From Euonymus europaeus (lineage: Eukaryota > Streptophyta > Magnoliopsida > Celastrales > Celastraceae): a stretch of 64,000 bases of DNA. The position numbers and the translations under genes are program-made. Location of the stretch: positions 1,562,501-1,626,500 of the forward strand of contig OY756958.1 of the NCBI GenBank assembly GCA_963580455.1, written 5' to 3'. The first letter of the stretch is position 1. Each line of letters begins with the position of its first letter. Positions 1 to 11,259 of the stretch are shown piece after piece. Below the pieces are notes generated by a model, which saw only the letters and a list, made by a program, of their open reading frames with translations, was not told where the DNA came from and ran no database searches.

Positions 1-773
1 CTTCATCTCAGTTACAATTAGAGTCTTAGTGTTTAGACTTTAGCTTAGGATTTTTCCCTTCATTGTTAGGGGTTTTGATTGGTGTGGCTGAGGTTTCAAT
101 GAAATAAATAATTTTTTTATCAAGTTTTGGCAAGCTCTATGCTATTTATAGTTTTTTTTTTAATTTCTCTATTACCTAAAATACTTCTTATATATCTATT
201 AACATTAAGCAAATTTTGGCCAATCACTTTTTTATTTTAATTTATGATATTTTCATTACTAAACTTAATTTATGTTGGAGGAAAAAGTGTTTTTTAACGT
301 TTATTTGTACAGCTTTCAACAAAAGTATGGTGAATGATGGTTACCAAGATATGGTGAACATTGATATATCGTCGGTGGTGATCGAAGCTATGCTGGAGAC
401 TGGCTTGCAGACTAGGAAGCACCGACTCGGATACGGCGACACGGGACACGTGGATTCGCAAATTCTCAAAGAATCCAAGATACGTGGGGGACTCGGCAAA
501 TAAAAAATATATATAATATATTTTATATACTTATTCAAGAACTGTTAAAAGTAATATAAATAACTTTATTCATATTAGACTACTTGAAATGTTATAAAAG
601 TCTATTACAGGTCTGAGTAGACTGAACCAGACTCAAATAAAAGTCTATAAAAGTCTAGAGACATGAACCAGGCCCAAATAAATGTCCCTAAAAGTCTAGA
701 GACACCAGGCCCAAATCCTTTCTCTTTTGTTAGCTGATCCTACAATCAGAGAAGACGACGACGACTACGATCA

Positions 774-905
774 GACTTAGAGAAGAAGAAGAAGAAGAAG
801 TCGATCAGAGACATAGAAGAAAAAGAAGAAGACTACGATTAGAGTCAGAGAACAAGAAGAAGAAGTCGATCAGAGTCGGAGAACAAGAAGAAGTCAATCA
901 AAGTC
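774..905 (+). repeat. Degenerate GAA-rich tandem repeat
   Basis: Purine-rich repeats in which runs of GAAGAAGAA alternate with a GTCGATCAGAG-like segment, seen three to four times with different spacers. It may be a decayed minisatellite or the 5' leader of a lost gene. No coding role is supported. Confidence 0.6.
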
Positions 906-1468
906 GCCTACTTGAACGAGTTGATTTTGCGTCAAAAACAAGTCACCGGTGAGTTGAGGCTGGGTTGACTTCTCCGACTTGGTCAACGCGCGTCAGACTC
1001 GAACTCAGGCGAGTCGAGCTCACATCCGAACTTAGTTCGAATCCGACCGGATTTGTTGGCCATTTTGCCGCGTCGGTGCTTCCTAGCTTGCAGATACTGT
1101 TTCGTCGTCGTCATCATCATAGCCTTTATCCCAAACAATGTCAGGAATTGATTGAAGCGATCTTCTTATGCTATGCTCTTGAGTTCGTATACACAACTTA
1201 TGTCTAGAAACTCAAGTACTAAGACTGTCATGTTAAGTGCTTAATCAATATGGTGTAACTTGATGTTGTGCCTTTTCAGATTTTCCTGCCCTTTCCTCTC
1301 ACTTCTAAAAAATAAGTGAGTGAAACAGGGAGAAAACAAGGAGCGTATACGGGTTCTAGATTGTCTGTATTTAGATCTTTAAAACTAATTAGCTGCTTTA
1401 GGTCATTTCCAGATAAACCCTAAACCTTATTTGTTTGTCATTTCCAGATAAACTTAAGTTAGAAGAGC

Positions 1469-1571
1469 ACTCTGAACAACCAACTTGGGAACTTACTAGC
1501 CCTGTCCCATTGGAAGATGGAAGCTGTACTAGGAAAAAACCGAGATGTCCATTACATTTATGTTTGTACGA
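1469..1571 (+). other. Possible orphan exon, unknown protein
   Basis: A frame of about 40 codons follows a TTTCCAG acceptor-like site and encodes a segment with EQPTWELTSPVPLEDG followed by a basic Cys-rich part (RKKPRCPLHLCLYE). The composition looks protein-like rather than random, but there is no start, no clear donor and no neighbouring exon. I do not recognise the family. It could be a chance frame. Confidence 0.2.
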
Positions 1572-2394
1572 AGGTTGGTAGAAACAATTATTTCACTTCT
1601 TAGTACGGCATAGTTTCTGTCACTATAAACTAAAACCTAAAATGCTTGAACAGACCTTTTAAGGAAATATTTACAGACACTGCTGAAAAAGTGGGAACTT
1701 TTGCTGCATCCATCTTTGTTTTGGCAACTCATTGACTTTCTTGTTTTTATTCTTCACCCCTGAAAGATGGTTCTCTACAGCGAGATGTAGGACATTGAGT
1801 GGCAACTATGCGAAGAAGATAAGCATCCTCAATCTTTTTTTGCATTGTGATTCTTTTCCCTATTGATAGAACAACACAACGTGTCATCTAGAGAATGCTA
1901 GTTATCGCTTCATTTTGTGATGTTTGAGTAGTCATAAGTAGTAAATTATTAAAATCTATGTTGGCCTTAATTTCCACAAACTTGAGAGTCTCTATTTCTC
2001 GAATACAAAGTAATTATGTTAATAAATTCCTGAAGAGCGAAGCTGTTGAGCCAATCATAGCAAAATGATGAAGATCTAAATTTTGCTTGTGTTGATGGAA
2101 TAATGCTTTTAGCCAGCGCTTCTCTTTATAAAATTGAAATGCTCTTTCTTTTTGTCACATGATGACTGTGATGTGAAAATTTCTATTAGATGGCAAGTTT
2201 TTTTGCTTCCGTAATGATTGGCTTCATAGATTACTATCGTAAACACCAGGAAATTCAATTAAGTTATGGAGTTGAGCTTGTAATGAGTAATGAATCGTGT
2301 GTTGTGTTGGCTAAGAGGAGTTAATTATCCCTACAGAATCCCTATGTTCATTGGGATGAGCTAATCATCTTACTGATTCTTCTTGACTCTGGAC

Positions 2395-3356
2395 CAGTGT
2401 TTTGAAAACCGAACCGGTTGTCAAACCGGTAAGGACACCGGTTACTGGTTCAACCGGTTCAACCACTGGTTCGAATACAGAGTTGTAAAATACAGCAAAT
2501 ACCTACTTGTACATTATATGACTCAATGACATAAACTTCAAAGTTCAAAGTTGAAAACTCCAATTTAGTAAGTCAATCCTCAATCACAAATCACAAGAAC
2601 TAAAATGAAATTAATGAATCAACAGCATAATAGAAATCATACCAATTATTCTTTTTATGACCAACCATAAACACCCACACATATCTTATCCAAAAGAATC
2701 TACCAGAGAAACAAACATGATCAGCAATCATTTCCAAAGGCAAATATACTATAAAAAATGCCTCTTTGAATAGTCAACGTACATTAATTTATAACTAATC
2801 AAGTGATTAGTCCTCTTCACCCTATTCGACACTTTCCTGGAAAAAAAGGTTGTGAGAACTTTCAACAGGGCAAGACCGCAAGAGGAGATTACACATCTGA
2901 TGACCTGAGATGATAGGTCGGCAGCAACGTAGACGAAACGGACGCTCTTAGTGACGGGAGGCAGCAGAAGATGGGAGGAGGCAGTGACAGGAGGCGGTAG
3001 AGTCTGCTGGAGGCGGAAGAGAGCAAGGCTGCTGGAGGCGGAAGAGAGCAAGGCTGACGGGAGGCGGAAGAGAGCTAGCAGCCGAGCACAGCCAGAGTAG
3101 ATTTCTCTGAAATCTGAATTGTTAGGGTTATGAGTTTTTAATTCTAAAATTCTAAAATTTATCAAAATCAAAAATATCAAATAAGCATTAATAGAGAACC
3201 GGCCGGTTCACCGGTTTTTCCGGTTCCCGAGTTTTACCGGTTTTTACCGGTTCAATATGGTTAGACCGTACAAAACGGTTTGACAGGTGTAACCGACCGG
3301 ATGAGCTGCCGATTCCCGGTTGAACCGGCCGGTCCGGTCCGGTTCTCAGATCACTG
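2395..3356. mobile_element. Non-autonomous hAT-like element
   Basis: The ends are inverted: CAGTGTTTTGAAAACCG on the left and, read inward from the right, CAGTGATCTGAGAACCGG. Both ends carry subterminal arrays of ACCGGTT/CCGGTTCAA words (2405-2470 and 3195-3350), a known layout for plant hAT derivatives. The 962-bp interior has no transposase, only a GC-rich tandem repeat (about 2960-3080) built on GGAGGCGGAAGAGAGCAAGG. The flanking octamers CTCTGGAC and CTCTAATG share only the first four bases, so the target duplication is decayed or absent. Confidence 0.75.
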
Positions 3357-4260
3357 CTCTAATGATCATTGATGTGTTTAAAGTGTCTTCTTTAAGACAT
3401 GATTGTCACATTCATCAAGGTGGTCAACATGACGAACCAGGGTCCTTGCTACCATTTCTCAGCGGATTCTATCAGAGTTGCAAAGAAGCTTGTCATCCTA
3501 GAATTTGATATGATTGTCTACATCTTTCTTCCTTTTTATATATGGCTTTGAATGTGTAATGCATTGTTTGATGGAGTGTGCGGTTCTCTCTCTGCCAAAA
3601 TGAGTTGAGAATTCGTGGATAGGGTCCTTGTCTTGTTCTAATAGTCTGAATGGGCAATGGATTTTGAATTAGAAACTTCTTATGTTGGTGACCGATTGAA
3701 TAAAAGAAGTAACTTATTCCTTTCCATTAAAAAGTTGAATTAACCAAATATTGCAAACCCTGAATTATTGAAGTTTAACCAATATCCCTATCAAATATTT
3801 CTAACGAAAAAATCATTCACACAAAAACGTAAGAAAATAAATTAAGGAAAGATGAGTCAAGGCACATCCTCCACTCACCGTGTAGGTGTAATCGAGTTAA
3901 ACAAGTCTTGGCCCAAAACGCAACATCGTACGGAAGCAACATATGCCACGTTGGATTTTAATAATAGAAGATATCCGTGAGCAATTGCAATGGTCGACTT
4001 TTATTGGCCAATATAATTGTTTTCGTTGATTTAATTTGTTGATGTAGTAGTATTAAAAGATGTATTTTATTGATGTAACTTCAATTTTTGTGATAGATAT
4101 AAGACTCAATATTGACCCAATATTAATTTTAGTATAATTTTATGTACTTTAGTAGACTCATCTCTATTGAAAAAGGATAAAGAAATAGAGAATAGTTGAT
4201 TTGACTAAAATAGAAAAGAGTTGAAGGATGACTTGACATTTTGTATGGTATAAGTGAGTA
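3357..4260. other. Intergenic, no gene seen
   Basis: AT-rich DNA right of the hAT element. A short frame at 3320-3508 starts inside the element's terminal repeat and has no recognisable domain. No other feature is supported. Confidence 0.5.
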
Positions 4261-4299
4261 AATATTAATTCTAACGAAAATAGAAAAATTTGTCATTGT

Positions 4300-4604
4300 A
4301 ATTGTTCATAGTGTGGAGTGTGGACCATCCCTACTTCGACATTGACTTTCATCACTCTTGTCTCCTTTTTTATTTTCTTGAAAAAACATTCAACTCTCTT
4401 CGTCTTTTCACTGCCGCACCAGAGAGAAAGAGAAGAAGCAAGAAGGAGCAGGGCAAGAGAGAGATATTCATTCATAACCCATTACAGAGATACAGACCAG
4501 AACATATACTAGCCACAAGTCCACGCCAACAACGGCTACAAAACAACAAGGATAAAATAGGAATTACATTAAAATGAAAGGGAATTAAACTTAGTGCTGT
4601 ATCA
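4300..4604 (-). repeat. Ty3/gypsy LTR remnant
   Basis: On the minus strand a polypurine-like CAGGGGCAGGAA is followed by TGATACAGCAC, the expected start of a 3' LTR just downstream of the gypsy pol stop. The LTR runs towards lower coordinates. Its far end is not defined because no second copy is present; about 4300 is an estimate. Confidence 0.5.
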
Positions 4605-4632
4605 TTCCTGCCCCTGGAACAACAAACTGGTC

Positions 4633-4800
4633 TCAAGTCTGGAAATTAGGAAATTGACGTTGAATCTGGTCTGCTTCTTCCCAAGTTGCATCCTCTTCAG
4701 GAAGACCTTCCCACTTGATAAGCCATTTGGTGATTGCCCGAGTCCCCTTCTTGAACATGCCTCGATCCAAAAGCTTCTCCGGTATCCATCGCACCTGGCC
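4633..4800 (-). pseudogene. Ty3/gypsy (chromovirus) integrase chromodomain fragment
   Basis: The minus strand encodes the C-terminal end of a gypsy polyprotein: a segment with EKLLDRGMFKKG, then WLIKWEGLPEEDATWEE, then QRQFPNF and a stop at 4633-4635. The KW.G.P.E.ATWE pattern is the chromodomain of chromovirus integrases, which targets integration through histone marks. Upstream of about position 4800 the similarity ends abruptly in unrelated DNA, so only about 55 residues plus the adjoining LTR sequence remain. Confidence 0.75.
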
Positions 4801-4837
4801 AGATTTTTCTACAGTCTAATTAATGATTATTATTTTT

Positions 4838-4876
4838 CTCTCTTCCCTCTCCTCTCTCCTCTCTCCTCTCTCCTCT
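4838..4876 (+). repeat. (CTCTC)n pyrimidine microsatellite
   Basis: Simple pyrimidine-rich repeats of CTCTCCTCTC form, next to the truncated end of the gypsy remnant. Confidence 0.8.
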
Positions 4877-5099
4877 GGACCTCCTTACTCTTTGCCCCCA
4901 TCCGATCCTCCATTCAATTGCCACCACCCTCTTCTCTCTCCTCTCATCCGTTGCGGAGATGGTGTTTGGTACGGTTAAGAACACTTTCTGTTCAAAGAAT
5001 CTCATACGTGATTCTCCGTCCCAATTTTGAGCTCACTGTCACTGGCTCTGTATTAGGAAATATACTTTGGTTTGCTAAAAACAACCCAAACTAACTGAG

Positions 5100-6005
5100 A
5101 CAAGAAGACCAGACAACAAATGGGTTCCTATGAGTGACCTCTTTTAATGCTTTTTTATTTTAGCGAAACAAAACAAGCAGGAGCCCAGAAAATAAGAGCA
5201 CACAAGGAGGAGGAGTCGAGAGAGAGTGAAAAGAGAGATTCTTGAAGTTTTACTAGACAATCTGTTAAAGACAAATGAAGAAAGAAATTAGAGAGAGACA
5301 CCATGTTTAAGACCAAATGTTTTAGGGGATAGAGAGACGACGTCAATTTAGCCATTTAAAAAAAAATGTTTTGATTAGTAAGTTAAAGACCTTACTAATA
5401 GAATTTAAAAATAGAGTGACGGCGTTTAAGACTGAAGGTTAGGCTGTAGGCTCATTTGAGAAAGAGAGAAAGAAAGATGACATCAAGTTAGGCACTAAGA
5501 AAAAGAAAAAAAAAAAATTTGATTAGTAAGCTGTCACATCATAGGCTACCTAAAAGGAGAGAGGATTTAAAATAGATGATTTAAAATATCAAAAAAACCC
5601 TTTTACATTTGGAGCGTCTCAATTTGAATTGAAGTATTGGAGAGGGAAAAAGGTGTAATTTGAAAATTTTCAGAAAAAAGAGCTTCGCAAATAATGGGCT
5701 TTCTATTCAAACCATTTCGGGGGGCCCAACTATAGCAAAGAAAAGCTTAATGGGCCCAGATGGAGATTTTTACAATTAGGATTTGTATTTTTGGTATCCA
5801 GGAGGACCAGGACTAGTCTATGATGCTCAGACAAGTGGCCTCTGTCCGCACAAATGATGAATCCAATGTCTCAGAGAGAAAAGGGCAGAAAATGGTGACC
5901 TTTGGATTCAAAAACACATCACGGGGCCCCAGAAGAGCAAAGAAAGAAAGCTTAATTTAATGGGTGATTTTTTATTTTTTTTTGTAGTTAGTATTTGTAA
6001 TTTTG
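5100..6005. repeat. Noncoding stretch with internal direct duplications
   Basis: No gene. Two pairs of diverged direct repeats are visible. GTTTAAGACC...TTTTGATTAGTAAG near 5307-5385 recurs near 5428-5530. A segment with GGGGCCCAACTATAGCAAAG...AAGCTTAATGGG...ATTTGTAA (5718-5790) recurs at 5921-6003. These look like old local duplications or pieces of one repeat family. Confidence 0.45.
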
Positions 6006-6205
6006 CAATAGGAATGATCCATCAAGAACAATCGGCATCTTTACGCAGAGTGATCGTTTAATCAAAAATTCAAAACAGGCAGTCAAAATACAAAACTTGC
6101 CTGGTTTCCACCAAATCAAATTGACACACTGAAAATAATTACTCAATTTTTCTACTTCCGAATTCCAATCCATCCAAACAAAAATACCCGTATGACAAAC
6201 AAGTA

Positions 6206-7191
6206 TCAACACAAACCCAGAAATGCAACTGCTCCCAAAACCAGTACAATTGAATAGATATATCTCCATTGACGAATACTGCCTCCTCCTCCAGCAGTGA
6301 CACTTCCTGCAGCTGAATCACAGACCAAATAACAAAGATCAGTACCTTTTTTTAAAATAATTTTGCTTCAAATCTAATTCAGATCAAGCAATATCAAAGC
6401 TTGTTCTTACCACACTCTCTTGTAGCATTGGTGGAACTTGAGCACATACAAACCATCATCTCAGTCTCAGTATCAAACCCACAAGCACCACCAGATCTCT
6501 TGCACATTTCACACCCAGTATCAGGAACACTATATGACAGTTTGATCCCATAAGTCCAATCCAAAGGTCCTACACCCTTCAAATCATCTGTGTTAATCAC
6601 ACTAGTATAGTGTGTACAATCCAAGATGTTCATGCTCATAGCCTTAACTGTATCATACCCAGTATAACAACAAGGAGGAGAACTATTGGTCAGCAAATGA
6701 AAGACCCGGAAAGCATTGCAGGACCCGTAAAGCTCGTCGCAGGAGTGTCCGGAAAAGTTGAAACAGAGATTCTGGTAATGGTTGAGCACAGGGGAGTCAA
6801 TGGAGCAATTGAGGAGCACAAAGATTGTGTCTGGAGACGGAGGAATAATGACTGATTGTATATCAGTGAGGACAAGGTCATGGTGTGGTTGAAGAATGGA
6901 GCATGTGGACATCGCTGGATCATAGACCACCATTGTTTGCTTCAGGTAGTTAATTGATTGAACTTTGTAGGTGCCAGAAGGGGTTGAGAAGAACAAGTCA
7001 TTGGTGCAGTTGAACATGTGCCTAAACTGGGGTGCTCCGCAGCCATCATCAACACCAAATGGGTAGTTGATGGGAATGTTCCCACACGTGGTCCTGCAAG
7101 GAGTGAGTGAGAGGGAGGGAAAAGGTTGAAATGTTAGAAGAAGTAGGGATGTGAGGTTGAAGATAGTGAGGAGCGATGGTGTTAACTTCAT
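6206..7191 (-). CDS. GUB_WAK-domain wall-associated protein without kinase
   Basis: Two exons: 7191-6411 and 6312-6206, with a GTAAG donor and TTCAG acceptor and the reading frame kept, giving about 295 residues. Residues 1-28 form a signal peptide (hydrophobic core SLLLL). Next comes a galacturonan-binding GUB_WAK domain starting C-R-T-T-CGNIPINYPFG, with many cysteines and several N-glycosylation sites (NCT, NCS, NFS). Residues 215-260 form a second Cys-rich block (CEMCKRSGGACGF). Exon 2 adds a Gly-rich linker and a C-terminal hydrophobic helix (YSIVLVLGAVAFLGLC), so the product ends in a membrane or GPI-type anchor instead of a kinase. In WAK/LRK10L families this domain binds pectin at the cell surface. 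The role here is inferred. A 6-nt shift to a second AG is a possible alternative acceptor. Confidence 0.85.
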
Positions 7192-7969
7192 TTCCTTTGT
7201 TTTGGTTTTGGGAAGGTAAAGTGAAAGAAATTTTGGTCCAAGTTTTGGGTTTTGCTCTTTTTCCTCCCAAAACGGTGTGGTTAAGGGCTACCCGGAAATT
7301 ACTCCTCGGGGTTCAGTAACACTTTTTGGACTATTTTGGTGACCATCTTGGAGGTGAGCCCACAAGGTTGAAAAATTGACCTGTTTTGTTCATCATTAGT
7401 TGTCTGCTAGCCGAACACGATGGCCCACCACCCTGATTAGCTACTCTTTTTTTTCTTCAGAAATCTCATTCACTGTGTTTGAAAGTATAAAGGACTTGAC
7501 CTCTTTTAATTGAATTGGTCTGTCGTCCATTTATCAATCCAGCAGTGTGAACACTTTTCAGATATTCAAACAGCTTAGATTGCTTAAATGGACATATACT
7601 CACCATATATGATGAATCCAGCGCAAAATTAAAGCAAGGGAACAAGATCCTTCATGCAGAATGTTGAGGGTTGTCCCACCACCCAATAGCGAAGCACAAC
7701 TAGTAGTACGAATATTCTCAAACATTTGCGATAGACAGGGTCAACCAACACAAGCAAAAGTAGACATACATTAGCACACCCACATATATAAGTAAACAAG
7801 ATTTACACATGATCTGTGTTTTTATATATTTGCAAAATTGCACACACACACAGAGTGTGTGTATATATATATATATATATTTGGTTACAAAAGTGTACTA
7901 CTTTCATTTCTTCTGACAGTTGGAAACAGTTGGAGGATGCTCTTGTTCTTCCATATTGACATCGATCGA
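7192..7969. other. Intergenic with TA/CA microsatellite
   Basis: This lies between the start of the GUB_WAK gene and the 3' end of the peroxiredoxin gene. A compound microsatellite (CACACACA...GTGTGTGT(AT)n) sits at 7839-7880. No gene was seen. Confidence 0.6.
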
Positions 7970-9530
7970 TCAAACACGAGTGAAGCGAAGGTAATCCTTC
8001 TTGGATGGAAGATCCTTAGTCTCAAAGCCTTGAGGAAACATCTCATTGGCTTCCTCGTTGGATACGCTTGGAGATATCACCACCGGATCCCCCGGTTTCC
8101 AGTTTACCGGAGTGGCAACCTTGTGCTTTGACACCTTCTGCAATGACTCCAATGACTCCAGTGCCCTCACTACGTCATCCATGTTACGCCCAATGCTTGC
8201 AGGGTACAGAAAGCTCAGTTTAATCTGCACTGAAAACAATTCATGCTATTGAAAAACACTAATTCTGAAATGTATAATTAGTATTATTAAATAATTAACC
8301 TTCTTATCAGGGCCGACAATATGGAGAGCACGAGATGGGAGCAGGGGCGGAGCTACCCTCGGGCTAAGGTGGGTTGTAGCCCGGCCTAATTTTTTAAAAT
8401 TTATTGAGTATATATACTTATATATAGCCCAGTAAACATATGTCCCCACTAGTCTATTTATTGATTTGCAAACTTAAGCCCAATAGCCTAGTCCAGACTT
8501 CAACTCATCACTGAGTTGTGTCGCGGATTAGTTGAGACGAATAAGTTTAAGCATTATAATTTGATTGACAATGATAGATTATGCTTCAATAACTCAGCCC
8601 AGTGAAACAGTGAAAGCTACTTGGTAGTGTTTGTAATATATCTACAAGTTTTGTTCTTTAATAACTTTTTATTCTCATGTGAGAATGGTTATGTTCAACT
8701 TTCCATTTTCACGTGTAAATACTATGTAAGTACTTTGTTGATTACTTCTCAATCCAATTTTGATAAATAACACTAAAAAAAAAATTCGGGGACGATGCCC
8801 CTGAACCCCACCAACCTATCGGCCCCCGAGTATGAGCTCCTAGCTCCATCCCTGGTGTGTATTGTTGCTACTCGATAGCCCAGGATAGGAAAAAAATCAT
8901 GGCTCCTCCATTGGATGGGAGTGGCTTTCCTGTCGAGTCTTTCTCGTCTGGATCAATCATGTTGAGTTGCTTGATGATATCTCTGTTGGGATCGACCAGG
9001 ATTGGATAATTCACCTTGCGTCCTTACTGCTAACGCCGCAAAAATCACAGAGTTTCATCGTTGAGGAAGCAGATCGAAAGCCATGAGAATTGAAGGAAAA
9101 AAGGCTTACAGAGTAAGCTTCAATGTCAGTAATCCACTCCTTGTGGGACTGCACATCGTCACATGACAAACCCACAAGCTTGACTCCTCTTTGAGTAAAC
9201 TCCTGTGCATATGCAGCCATTGCACCAAGCTCGGTAGTGCAAACTGGGGTGAATTCCTCTGCATACATGCAAATCAATAATCATTATTAGCAGCCATCTT
9301 TACATTAACGAGTATCGTATATGTCTATCCCTTTTCATCCACCAATTATGGATCGATGATCAATTACAAACAGAGAATAATTGAAAATTAAGCGGGACAA
9401 TGTGATTGTAACCAGGATGGGAGAAGATGATGGCCCAGCTATCACCGATGAAGCTGTAAAGTTTAAACTTTCCATGGGTGCTATCGGCTTCAAGATCAGG
9501 AAGAGTGTCTCTGATTGTGAGGCCAGGCAT
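7970..9530 (-). pseudogene. PER1: 1-Cys peroxiredoxin (PER1-like), disrupted by insertion
   Basis: Exon 1 is 9530-9413 (starts [20 protein letters not shown]). Exon 2 is 9258-9110 and holds the peroxidatic cysteine motif [10 protein letters not shown]. Exon 3 runs from about 9025 to 8914 and again from 8341 to 8301, split by a 572-bp insertion. Exon 4 is 8224-7970 ([14 protein letters not shown] ... [19 protein letters not shown]). These are the family's landmarks in order. 1-Cys peroxiredoxins reduce peroxides and in plants are typically seed/dormancy proteins. Read through the insertion, the protein stops shortly after the TGKPLPS segment and loses the C-terminal dimerisation region. The exon-3 acceptor also looks damaged. 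Splicing around the insertion cannot be excluded without RNA evidence. Confidence 0.85.
8342..8913. mobile_element. Non-autonomous hAT-like insertion in peroxiredoxin exon
   Basis: The insertion is flanked on both sides by the perfect octamer GATGGGAG (8334-8341 and 8914-8921), the target-duplication size of hAT elements. The left end reads CAGGGGCGGAGCTA. The right end, read inward, is CAATGGAGGAGCCA, matching 10 of 14. An additional better inverted match (CAGGGATGGAGCTA) ends at 8854, so the right 59 bp may be a secondary extension. Removing the insert and one octamer restores the peroxiredoxin frame. There is no transposase inside. Confidence 0.85.
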
Positions 9531-9899
9531 TTTTCACAGCGAAGCGAACACGGACGAATTCACCTTGATGGATGAGGAGTTTATAAAAGAGGCAAGAAAC
9601 CTTGCACGAAGAGAACATGTCACTAGTTGACTACGTTTAGGCGGTTGATGGCCCCATCTGCTTCCACGTTCCCTTTTTTGGTTGTTTTCTTGTCAAGCTC
9701 TGTATTAATGACTCAAAAATGGTAGTAAATTGAATGACACGTAATCACTTCAATTTTTTCACAAAAATGTTACAAAACCTAATTTTTATTAGTACAATCC
9801 AACCTAAATCCACATGTGATGTCATGTCATGTAAGAAAGCTATTTGTATAATCAATCAATAATATTAATTTATTTTCCTCTCTTATATACTGCACAATA
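9531..9899. other. Intergenic, peroxiredoxin upstream region
   Basis: This is the 5' side of the peroxiredoxin gene up to the Helitron boundary. It probably contains the gene's promoter (minus direction), but no defined element could be singled out. Confidence 0.4.
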
Positions 9900-11259
9900 T
9901 CTATTACTAAAATACTAAACTGCGTGAGAATCCTGCGATTCTATGGCGAGTTCCGAAATCTTTTTGCTTACTTGCGCGCGTTTACGTCGTTCTTTCGCTT
10001 CCCCGTCCATTGATTGTTTACTATTTATGACCATCTGAGCCATTGGATCTCTACATTGCAAACTTTACCCTCATCACCTAACGTGTCTTTACGTACGCCG
10101 TTCCTCCGGTACACATTTCCGTCTTTTTCCCTATGCTAGCAACAGGTGATTGGGGTCTTCTTCTATCATTTTCCAGATCTTTCGTGTTGAATGAGATCTT
10201 TTGTGATGAGTCAAAAGTTGTTTAGGGCCATGCATCTACCTCTGGCCGATCTAAATCTCTGCGCCTTTTCCCTTTCCACTCCAGCCTTAGCTTTCAAATG
10301 CGTTCTTCCATACTCAGCGTTGAGCAGATGCATGCACCTTACAGATTTCACCGTACTAATTATTCTTTTTCACGGGTGTACGACGGAGAAGAGCTGGGTA
10401 TGATTGTTGTGGTTTGCGATTGGCTAGACGATAAATTTGGGTTTTCATTGTGCTTTCTTTACAGAAGGTGAAGTCTAATAATTTGTGGTTTCATTGGGGA
10501 TCCTTGAGGTTCATTTATTGATCTTAACAATGAGTTTAGTTTAGCTGTTGATTGTGAATCTATGAATTGAGGCTGCAAATTTTTTTAACCAATTTAGTCT
10601 CTACTGTCGGGGAATTCGTTGTATTTGTCTTATTACTATTTCCTTGAGCTTTAGCAAACTTGATTGTGCATTTTTTTTATTCTGGGGTAACTTTTCTATT
10701 GATTTATGTTTGGTATTTGTTTTGATAGCTATTCCGATGGTGTAGACTGTGATGAGCAGAAGTTTTAATGGCGTAGACTTTGCTGGTTAGTATTCTTCTG
10801 GTATATCGTGTCTTCCTCATTATTGTTTTTGTCTCTACTACGGGTGTACGACGGAAGACGAACATATATTGTCGTCGACTCGTCGTGCTATCTTATTCTT
10901 AGGCTGGAGCTTGAGCCTTCCATCTTTACAGTCGATGAGTTAAAAGTCCTTGATCTACGATTGTGCGTCTTTTTGGCTTATTTTCTGCATTTTTTGGACT
11001 TATTTAATGAGCGATTGTGCGATTACTGTTACATCTGTTACATCGAGCTTGAGTCTGATGTTCCTTCTTTTTGCCTAATCAATCGTTGAATTTTGAATTT
11101 CCAGAGACGATGTTGTACTTCAAACCTTTATTGCTAAATGATTTTTAGATTAGATGCAAGATTGTGTTTATCCTAATTTTTGGTTCGCTCTCTATGTTTT
11201 GGACAGGGGAAGAGCCATGTGAGTACTAGCTATGAAACGTCTCAGATAAACGGTTGGAT

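Larger units (their letters stand above)
1..2394. other. Left-edge stretch without a supported gene
   Basis: No convincing gene was found. A GC-richer patch at 370-500 and another at 960-1150 give short open frames without recognisable domains. One possible exon at 1469-1571 and a purine-rich repeat at 774-905 are listed separately. The rest is AT-rich intergenic DNA or unrecognised intron. Confidence 0.5.

Noticed and set aside
2749..3180. 143-codon minus-strand open frame inside the hAT element
   Set aside because: Low-complexity translation of the GC-rich tandem repeat, with no domain and no transposase motifs.
4594..5094. 166-codon plus-strand open frame
   Set aside because: It overlaps the minus-strand chromodomain fragment and a pyrimidine microsatellite. 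Its Leu/Ser/Pro composition reflects those features.
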